Source: Ruminococcaceae bacterium UBA7030
GTDB lineage: Bacteria > Bacillota > Clostridia > Oscillospirales > Acutalibacteraceae
Direction of reading: 5' to 3'
DNA length: 5,017 nt
Assembly: GCA_002494125.1 (NCBI GenBank)
Contig: DLBD01000137.1
Location: 1-5,017 of the forward strand
A program made the translations under genes and the position numbers. Of this stretch, positions 1 through 5,017 are shown piece after piece. Each line of letters starts with the position of its first letter. The first letter of the stretch is position 1. Below the pieces are notes generated by a model that saw only the letters and a program-made list of their open reading frames with translations, made no database searches and had not been told where the DNA came from.

Positions 1-49
1 CTTCGTTATTGCACCTCGCCTTTACGCTTGCTGTTTTTTACGTTATTAA

Positions 50-394
50 TTACGGATTGAGGCATACTCCGTTAGAAGCGAACCTGTAAACCTTACCTTT
101 GTATGTAAGATTGTCTGTACGCATACCGCCCCAGGAATTGAGATAGTACCAGTTACCGTTATCATAAATCCATCCGTTTGCCATTGTACCGTTTGAATTG
201 AAATAATACCACTTTTCATTAAGCTTCTTCCAGTCTTTTACTGCTTCGCCGTTATCGTAGTAACGCCATCCGCCGTCCTCAACGGCCTCAACCGTTCCGC
301 TATTTTCCGGTGAAACTGTTACCGTGGGAGTCTCAGCCTCCGCGTACGCCGTCAGGCTCAAGCCCGAGAAGCACGAGAATACCATCAGAAGCAA
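50..394 (-). CDS. Small secreted cell-wall-binding repeat protein, probably 5'-truncated
   Basis: The 114-residue product begins with a hydrophobic stretch ending in a likely signal peptidase I site (AYA before EAE, after residue 18). A short Thr/Val/Pro/Glu-rich spacer follows (about 19-40), then four aromatic repeats at about 42-60, 61-79, 80-99 and 100-114. These have the WYYF/NSNG/GW pattern of the choline/cell-wall-binding repeat family (CW_binding_1 type). Such repeats usually attach exported proteins to cell-wall polymers; no catalytic domain is present. The 5' end is odd. The only possible starts are TTG at 394 and ATG at 385, neither has a Shine-Dalgarno, and two in-frame TAA codons (395-400) abut the TTG. 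The signal peptide has no Lys/Arg before its hydrophobic core. I infer that roughly the first ten codons were lost and the gene may be a remnant. The repeat assignment is firm; expression is doubtful. Confidence 0.65.
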   Translation of the reverse strand: MLLMVFSCFSGLSLTAYAEAETPTVTVSPENSGTVEAVEDGGWRYYDNGEAVKDWKKLNEKWYYFNSNGTMANGWIYDNGNWYYLNSWGGMRTDNLTYKGKVYRFASNGVCLNP

Positions 395-436
395 TTATTA
401 ACAGAAAAATATAAAAAATATGTTTATTAAACGTAC

Positions 437-465
437 TTGTTATAAATATGCTTTTATGATATTAT
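437..465 (+). promoter_or_regulatory. Candidate sigma-A promoter for the GTPase-nuclease gene
   Basis: A TTGTTA box (437-442; 4 of 6 matches to TTGACA) is followed after 17 bases by TATTAT (460-465; 5 of 6 matches to TATAAT). A TG at 457-458 lies one base before the hexamer and makes an extended -10. Transcription would start near 472, about 24 bases before the preferred GTG start. The surrounding spacer is very AT-rich, so chance matches are possible, but the spacing and extended -10 make this the best candidate. I saw no operator, riboswitch or leader-peptide attenuator in the short leader. Confidence 0.5.
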
Positions 466-484
466 TATTTTATTAGTTTGAAAA

Positions 485-491
485 GAGGTGG
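485..491 (+). promoter_or_regulatory. Ribosome binding site that sets the GTG start
   Basis: GAGGTGG matches the 16S rRNA 3' end complement (AAGGAGGTGATC) over GAGGTG and ends four bases before GTG at 496. The longer reading frame from TTG at 478 would start upstream of this site, have no Shine-Dalgarno of its own, and lie only about six bases after the predicted transcription start. GTG at 496 is therefore preferred. Confidence 0.65.
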
Positions 492-495
492 AAGG

Positions 496-3087
496 GTGAA
501 AAGAATAACTATCGGTATGCTTGCGCACGTTGACTCGGGCAAGACCACGCTTTCCGAGGCACTTTTATACTGCTCGGGAAATATTCAGAAGCTTGGCAGA
601 GTTGATCATAAGGACTCTTTTCTTGACACCTTTTCACTCGAGAGAAAAAGAGGTATAACTATTTTTTCAAAGCAGGCTGTTATGAAATGCAATGATTATG
701 AATTTACTCTTCTTGACACGCCGGGACATGTTGACTTTTCAGCCGAAACGGAAAGAACGCTGCAGGTGCTCGACTACGCCGTTCTTGTTATAAGTGCAAC
801 CTCCGGAGTTCAAAGCCATACTGTAACCCTTTGGAAGCTTCTTAAAAAATACAATGTCCCATGCTTTATTTTCATAAACAAAATGGACCTTAACGGCGCT
901 GACAAGGATCTCGTATTTAACAATGTTAAGCGTGATTTAAGCGAAAGATGCGTTGACTTTTCAAATGATTTCGGCACGGAGTTTTTTGAAAACGTTGCTC
1001 TTTGTGATGAAGCGCTTTTGGATGAGCTATATGAGAACGAAAAGATAGATACTGAAAACATAGTGAATTCTATTAAGAAAAGGCAAGTATTCCCCTGCTT
1101 CTTCGGCTCGGCGCTTAAGCTTGACGGGATTGAGCCTTTTATTAACGCTCTTGAAAAATACAGCGCTATGCCTGAATACGCAAGCGATTTCGGAGCAAAG
1201 GTTTACAAAATCACACAGGACAATCAAGGCAACAGACTGACCCACTTAAAGATTACCGGAGGCTGTCTTAAGGTCAGGGATATTCTTGAAAGCGGCAAAA
1301 ATACACATAATGAAAAGATTAATCAGATAAGGATATATGACGGCGACAGATTTACTTGCGTTGACAGTGCAGATGCCGGAACAATCTGCGCTGTTACAGG
1401 TATTTCCTTCACTTCATCGGGCGACGGTCTCGGCATCGAAAAGGACAGCTCCATGCCGATACTTGAGCCTGTACTGACGTTCAGAGTAAATATTGACGAC
1501 GGCACAGATACGCATACAGTGCTGAAATGCCTCAAAGTTCTTGAAAGCGAGGACCCGCAGTTAAAGGTTGTGTGGAAGGATGAGCTTGGAGAAATACAGC
1601 TTCAGCTTATGGGCGACATACAGCTTGAGGTACTTGAAACAATTATCAAGGACAGATTTGATATTGATGTCACCTTCGGAACGGGTAACATAATTTACAA
1701 AGAAACAATTATTGACACTGTTGAGGGTGTAGGTCATTTTGAACCTCTTAAGCACTATGCCGAGGTGCACCTTATTTTGAAGCCCTGCGAAAGAAACAGC
1801 GGTCTTAAATTCAAAAGAGAATGCAGCGAGGATGTTCTTGACAAAAACTGGCAAAGGCTTATAATCACTCATCTATATGAAAAAACGCATATAGGCGTTC
1901 TTACCGGCTCGCCGATAACCGATATGGAAATTACGCTTGTATCCGGAAAGGCACATGCAAAGCACACGGAAGGAGGAGATTTTCGCCAGGCAACGTACAG
2001 AGCAGTAAGGCAGGGACTTGCACAGGCTAAATCTGTTCTTCTTGAGCCCGTTTACAATTTTACTCTTGAGGTGCCGTTTGAATGTACGGGTAGAGCGCTT
2101 AATGACATACAGATGATGAGCGGCAGCTTTGAGTCCCCGGAACAAAGGGAGGATTTCTCGATAATTAAGGGCTGCGCTCCCGTTTCTGAAATGAAGGAAT
2201 ACAGCAAAGAGGTTTTGCAGTGCACTCACGGCAAGGGCAGACTTTTCTGCTCGCTTAAGGGTTATGACATATGTCACAACAGCGACGAGGTTATAAAAAG
2301 ATTTGGCTATAACTTTGAAAGTGATACCGCAAACACTGCTGACTCCGTTTTCTGTTCACACGGTTCAGGATACAACGTAAAATGGAATGATGTAAAAAGT
2401 CATATGCATCTCCCCTCATCTTTAAGATATGAGAAAAAGTCTGACACTCAAAAACGAGAAACGCTCTTTGAAAAGGCGAAAAAACGCAAGGACATATTTG
2501 CCCTCGACAAAGAGCTTATGCAAATTTTTGAAAGCACTTACGGTCCCGTAAAAAGAAGAAACGCCTTTGAGCCTGTAAAAAAGACTAACAGTTCAAGTTC
2601 AAAGGAAAATAATAAACCATATAAAAGAGCAAAAACACCTGATTACTCGGGAAAAGAATATCTTCTTGTTGACGGATATAACATTATCTTTTCATGGGAT
2701 AATCTTCGCGAACTTTCAAAGGACAACATCGACGGAGCAAGAAGCTATCTTACAAATATTCTCTGTAACTATCAAGGATACAAGAAGTGCGAGGTCATTC
2801 TTGTCTTTGACGCATACAAGGTTAAGGGTAACAACCGTGAGGTTGAAAAGATTGACAACATAAATGTTGTATATACAAAAGAAGCCGAAACGGCTGATAT
2901 GTATATTGAAAAGGTTACTCACGAGCTCGCTAAAAACAACCGAGTCAGAGTTGTAACCTCAGACGCACTTGAACAACTGATTATTCTTGAAGGAGGGGCG
3001 TTGAGGGTATCATCGAGAGAATTTCTTTTTGAGGTTCAGGAGGCAGAAGAGGAAATCAGAAGAATAATAGAAGAAAAGCAAGGATAA
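496..3087 (+). CDS. TetM/EF-G-like translational GTPase fused to a YacP/Rae1-type NYN ribonuclease
   Basis: The product has 863 residues from GTG at 496; a TTG at 478 would add six. All GTPase motifs are intact: AHVDSGKT (10-17), RGITI switch I (52-56), DTPGH with catalytic His78 (74-78), NKMD (128-131) and SAL (205-207). EF-G-like domains II to V follow to about 595, as in TetM-type ribosomal protection proteins, which are only about 640 residues long. A segment with FCSHGSGYNVKW (619-630) and a Lys-rich linker (about 640-715) lead to a C-terminal domain (about 722-863) resembling Bacillus YacP/Rae1. There, LLVDGYN (Asp726), VFDA (Asp772), ETAD (Asp801) and TSD (Asp823) preserve the acidic residues of NYN/PIN nucleases. 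The family suggests GTP-dependent ribosome binding and A-site mRNA cleavage; the coupled role is inferred. The domain IV tip reads KAHAKHTEGGDFR (485-497), unlike TetM's YSPVSTPADFR, so tetracycline resistance is unlikely. The gene appears monocistronic. Confidence 0.9.
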   Translation: MKRITIGMLAHVDSGKTTLSEALLYCSGNIQKLGRVDHKDSFLDTFSLERKRGITIFSKQAVMKCNDYEFTLLDTPGHVDFSAETERTLQVLDYAVLVISATSGVQSHTVTLWKLLKKYNVPCFIFINKMDLNGADKDLVFNNVKRDLSERCVDFSNDFGTEFFENVALCDEALLDELYENEKIDTENIVNSIKKRQVFPCFFGSALKLDGIEPFINALEKYSAMPEYASDFGAKVYKITQDNQGNRLTHLKITGGCLKVRDILESGKNTHNEKINQIRIYDGDRFTCVDSADAGTICAVTGISFTSSGDGLGIEKDSSMPILEPVLTFRVNIDDGTDTHTVLKCLKVLESEDPQLKVVWKDELGEIQLQLMGDIQLEVLETIIKDRFDIDVTFGTGNIIYKETIIDTVEGVGHFEPLKHYAEVHLILKPCERNSGLKFKRECSEDVLDKNWQRLIITHLYEKTHIGVLTGSPITDMEITLVSGKAHAKHTEGGDFRQATYRAVRQGLAQAKSVLLEPVYNFTLEVPFECTGRALNDIQMMSGSFESPEQREDFSIIKGCAPVSEMKEYSKEVLQCTHGKGRLFCSLKGYDICHNSDEVIKRFGYNFESDTANTADSVFCSHGSGYNVKWNDVKSHMHLPSSLRYEKKSDTQKRETLFEKAKKRKDIFALDKELMQIFESTYGPVKRRNAFEPVKKTNSSSSKENNKPYKRAKTPDYSGKEYLLVDGYNIIFSWDNLRELSKDNIDGARSYLTNILCNYQGYKKCEVILVFDAYKVKGNNREVEKIDNINVVYTKEAETADMYIEKVTHELAKNNRVRVVTSDALEQLIILEGGALRVSSREFLFEVQEAEEEIRRIIEEKQG

Positions 3088-3125
3088 GGCTTAATTAAAG
3101 CTACTCATCCTTGCTTTTACTTTTT
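3074..3125. terminator. Bidirectional intrinsic terminator between convergent genes
   Basis: AAAAGCAAGGAT (3074-3085) and its exact complement ATCCTTGCTTTT (3107-3118) form a 12-bp perfect stem around a 21-base loop. Within the loop, GCTT (3089-3092) and AAGC (3098-3101) can pair as well. On the plus strand the stem runs into TTTTACTTTTT (3115-3125). On the minus strand it runs into TTTTCTTCTATTATT. It can therefore serve both the GTPase-nuclease gene and the comFC operon. The arms lie inside coding sequence: the left arm encodes the final residues of the GTPase-nuclease and the right arm those of ComFC. Confidence 0.8.
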
Positions 3126-3820
3126 GATACAGCAAAAGTACAGGCATAAACTGCCTTTGCACCGAATATATTCAGCATTTTTGCACATTCATTAAGCGTT
3201 GCACCGGTTGTTTTTATATCGTCAATCAGTAGTATTGTTTTGCCGTCTACCAAATCTAAACTATCCTTACATACATTAAACGAGCCGAATATATCAGCCC
3301 TTCTCGCTTTAGCGCTTTTATTATGCTGAACGCCTGTATATCTTGATTTATAAAGTACGCTTTTGACAGGAATGTCGAGAAGCTTACTTATTTCATCACT
3401 TAAAAGTTCTGACTGGTTAAATCCCCTTTCAAACTGATGAAGTCTTCTCATTGGGACAAAGGTTATAAAATCAAAAGTAACGTCGTTATAAAGCTCTGAA
3501 ATGGTTTTACTCATTTCCTTTGCAAAAGAACTTGCAAGATACTTATGCTTGTTAAATTTGAAATTATACACGGCTTTAGGAATACTACCCTCAAAATAAT
3601 ACGGCGCAATAATGCGCTTATACTCGTGCTTGTGCTTTTTGCACACGCAGTCGTTTTTTGAAGCACCGCAGTGAAAACAAACCGGCGCTTCAATCTTTTT
3701 TATTCTCTTACATTCCTCGCAATAATCTTCTTCAGGCTCAATCACCTGCCCGCAAAACAAACACCTTTTAGGAAAAAGAGCTAAAAGAAGTGTGTCCAGC
3801 GAATTCTTAATTAAATTCAT
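3101..3820 (-). CDS. comFC: ComFC-like phosphoribosyltransferase family protein with N-terminal Cys clusters
   Basis: This 239-residue protein has the usual ComF/GntX layout. An N-terminal zinc-ribbon-like part carries Cys20, 23, 34 and 37, followed by four more cysteines at 48, 51, 58 and 60. A type I phosphoribosyltransferase fold follows, with the FVP...ERGFNQ motif (121-136), a basic stretch near 165-181 and the PRPP-binding loop IDDIKTTGAT (199-208). In naturally competent bacteria ComFC is a cytoplasmic factor needed to handle incoming single-stranded DNA; its enzymatic substrate is not settled. The length is typical and the ATG at 3820 is supported by its four-base ATGA overlap with the upstream comEA-like gene. 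No Shine-Dalgarno precedes it, so translation probably depends on coupling. It is the last gene of the leftward operon, and its final codons form part of the shared terminator. Family assignment is secure; a role in transformation here is inferred. Confidence 0.9.
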   Translation of the reverse strand: MNLIKNSLDTLLLALFPKRCLFCGQVIEPEEDYCEECKRIKKIEAPVCFHCGASKNDCVCKKHKHEYKRIIAPYYFEGSIPKAVYNFKFNKHKYLASSFAKEMSKTISELYNDVTFDFITFVPMRRLHQFERGFNQSELLSDEISKLLDIPVKSVLYKSRYTGVQHNKSAKARRADIFGSFNVCKDSLDLVDGKTILLIDDIKTTGATLNECAKMLNIFGAKAVYACTFAVSKSKSKDE

Positions 3821-4188
3821 AATGTGAAATAAACGCTGATACTTTCGTAGGTTTCGTCGCCAATGCCTTCAATATCCTTAAGCTGTTCAACATTAGTATA
3901 ACCGCCGAGATAATCACGGTACTGAAGAATCAGCTTTGCCCTTTCCTCGCCGATGCCTTTAACTGACATAAGTTCTTCGTAAGTACAGGTGTTGAGATTA
4001 AGAGGATATGTAACTGTTAAACCGGACGCTTGCTCACTTTTTGTTTCCGATGTATTTTGTGAAACGGAGGTTGAAGGCTGAGGGACAAGCACCTTCGGCT
4101 GAAAAAGTGCAAAAATAAGAATTATTACTCCGACAACAATTAGTCCGATACCTATTGTTATAACTGACTGTCTTTTTGAGTTTTTCAT
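3817..4188 (-). CDS. comEA: Short membrane-anchored ComEA-like helix-hairpin-helix DNA-binding protein
   Basis: The 123 residues comprise a short basic N-terminus (KNSKR), one transmembrane segment (about 9-29), a Ser/Thr/Gln-rich linker (about 36-60) and a ComEA-type tandem helix-hairpin-helix domain (about 61-123). The domain carries LNLNTCTYEEL, the first hairpin VKGIG (76-80), ILQYRDYLGGY (87-97) and the second hairpin IEGIG (106-110). ComEA proteins bind double-stranded DNA outside the membrane during transformation, and this topology would place the domain outside the cell. The protein is shorter than Bacillus ComEA because no SLBB-type domain lies between membrane segment and hairpins, so it could be a simpler ComEA or another HhH protein. 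It starts in an ATGA overlap with the ygiQ-like stop and ends in an ATGA overlap with comFC. Only a weak, distant AGCAGG precedes its start, again suggesting translational coupling. Confidence 0.85.
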   Translation of the reverse strand: MKNSKRQSVITIGIGLIVVGVIILIFALFQPKVLVPQPSTSVSQNTSETKSEQASGLTVTYPLNLNTCTYEELMSVKGIGEERAKLILQYRDYLGGYTNVEQLKDIEGIGDETYESISVYFTL

Positions 4189-5017
4189 AGTTTTTTATAC
4201 CTGCTGTTTCTCGGTTTGGTCTTATGGTTGTTTTTATTGCTCTGCTTATTAAAGCTTTTTGTAGGTCTGATCAGGCAGGATTTTTCATAGCCGATAAGGT
4301 CAAACCGTTTTGCTTTTTTCAGCGCCTCTTCAACAAGCAACTGATTTTTAGGATTGAAATATTGCAAAAGTGCTCTTTGAAGAGCTTTATCGTGCTCCGT
4401 TTTTGCGCAGTAAACCTCCTCCATTGTGTATGGGTCAAGTCCTGTATAGAACATACATGTGGAGATTGTTCCGGGAGTTGGATAAAAGTCCTGTACCTGC
4501 TCAGGACGTATACGGTTTTTCTTGAGAAAAAGTGCAAGCTCAACAGCATCATCAAGCGTAGAACCGGGATGTGACGACATAAGGTAAGGCACTAAATACT
4601 GCTCCTTATTAATTTCACCCGTATATTCAAAATAACGCTTTGAGAACTTGATATACGCTTCAATATGAGGCTTTCCCATTTTATCAAGGACAGTTGCTGA
4701 ACAGTGCTCCGGAGCGACCTTAAGCTGTCCTGAAACGTGGTTTTCAACTAATTCTCTGAAAAAACTGTCGTCGCTGTCTTCAAGAAGGTAATCATATCTG
4801 ATGCCGCTTCTGATAAAGACCTTCTTAACCTTGTCAAGCTGTCTTAGTTTACGAAGGATATTCAAATACTCGCTATGATCTACTTCAATGTTTTTGCAAG
4901 GCGTAGGAGCAAGACATTTTTTGCCTTTGCATAGTCCGTGCTCCTTTTGCATTTCGCAAGAAGGCTTTCTGAAATTTGCAGTCGGACCGCCAACATCGTG
5001 AATATACCCCTTAAAAT
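4185..5017 (-). CDS. ygiQ: YgiQ-family radical SAM protein, C-terminal part (cut by window edge)
   Basis: The frame is open to the right edge, so the N-terminal half, including the radical SAM CxxxCxxC cluster motif, lies outside the window. The visible 276 residues match the later part of the YgiQ (UPF0313) family: GYIHDVGGPTANF near the edge (3-15), a four-cysteine patch (Cys20, 29, 34 and 40), IRSGIRYD, GQLKVAPEH, KEQYLVPYLMSSHPG, RPEQVQDFYPTPG and MFYTGLDPY. The C-terminus ends in a Lys/Asn/Arg-rich tail, which relatives also have. Family members are predicted radical S-adenosylmethionine enzymes of unknown reaction. The ATG at 4952 is an internal Met, not the start, because conserved sequence continues upstream of it. 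The stop overlaps the comEA-like start as ATGA, making this the first visible gene of a three-gene leftward operon; its promoter is outside the window. Confidence 0.92.
   Translation of the reverse strand, partial: FKGYIHDVGGPTANFRKPSCEMQKEHGLCKGKKCLAPTPCKNIEVDHSEYLNILRKLRQLDKVKKVFIRSGIRYDYLLEDSDDSFFRELVENHVSGQLKVAPEHCSATVLDKMGKPHIEAYIKFSKRYFEYTGEINKEQYLVPYLMSSHPGSTLDDAVELALFLKKNRIRPEQVQDFYPTPGTISTCMFYTGLDPYTMEEVYCAKTEHDKALQRALLQYFNPKNQLLVEEALKKAKRFDLIGYEKSCLIRPTKSFNKQSNKNNHKTKPRNSRYKKL

Noticed and set aside
1..49. Terminator downstream of the cell-wall-binding gene
   Set aside because: I found no convincing stem followed by a T-run in the 49 bases available; it may lie beyond the window.
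395..477. Promoter for the leftward cell-wall-binding gene
   Set aside because: Several TATATT-like words occur on the minus strand, but no -35 box with sensible spacing and no ribosome binding site could be paired with them in such AT-rich DNA.
1873..2277. Long open frame on the minus strand inside the GTPase gene
   Set aside because: It lies opposite clearly conserved coding sequence, has no recognisable domain or ribosome binding site, and is an expected by-product of codon bias. The other antisense frames within 810-2922 were dismissed for the same reason.
496..2400. Acquired tetracycline-resistance gene of the tet(M/O/W) type
   Set aside because: The G domain is TetM-like, but the domain IV loop differs, the protein is over 200 residues longer because of the nuclease, and no mobile-element or conjugation gene flanks it.
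4224..4574. Plus-strand open frame opposite the ygiQ-like gene
   Set aside because: The minus strand here encodes a well-conserved YgiQ C-terminal region, and the plus-strand product shows no known domain and no Shine-Dalgarno.
4185..4952. Complete 255-residue gene starting at ATG 4952
   Set aside because: Conserved YgiQ sequence (GYIHDVGGPTANF and a cysteine) continues upstream in the same frame to the window edge, so this is an internal methionine of a partial gene.

Overview
The window looks like chromosomal DNA from a low-to-moderate GC Gram-positive anaerobe of the Clostridia (Ruminococcaceae/Oscillospiraceae type). This is inferred from four things: a secreted protein with aromatic cell-wall-binding repeats, a TetM-like GTPase, firmicute-style comEA and comFC genes, and a GAGGTGG Shine-Dalgarno. 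The species cannot be named from the sequence. Genes are densely packed and no stretch above 300 bases lacks one. I saw no tRNA, rRNA, CRISPR array or insertion sequence.

Left edge (about 1-400, minus strand): a short secreted protein whose mature part is four cell-wall-binding repeats. Its signal peptide has lost its basic start. Two in-frame stops lie immediately upstream and there is no ribosome binding site, so the gene looks 5'-truncated. Bases 1-49, downstream of it, hold nothing I can identify.

Positions 401-495: an AT-rich spacer with a good extended -10 promoter and ribosome binding site for the rightward gene.

Centre (496-3087, plus strand): the most striking gene. It is a complete translational GTPase of the EF-G/TetM class, followed by a linker and a C-terminal NYN/PIN-type ribonuclease domain that closely resembles YacP/Rae1, the ribosome-associated A-site endoribonuclease of Bacillus. 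One polypeptide thus joins a factor that should bind the ribosomal A-site region with a nuclease whose stand-alone relatives cut mRNA there. The loop that displaces tetracycline in TetM is not conserved, so a tetracycline-resistance label would probably be wrong.

Right side (3101-5017, minus strand): three overlapping genes transcribed leftward, a YgiQ-family radical SAM protein (cut by the window edge), a short membrane-anchored ComEA-like DNA-binding protein, and a ComFC-like phosphoribosyltransferase. Both junctions are ATGA overlaps, which indicates one translationally coupled operon. The last two genes relate to DNA uptake. This operon and the GTPase gene converge on a perfect 12-bp inverted repeat that encodes the last residues of both proteins and likely terminates transcription in both directions.
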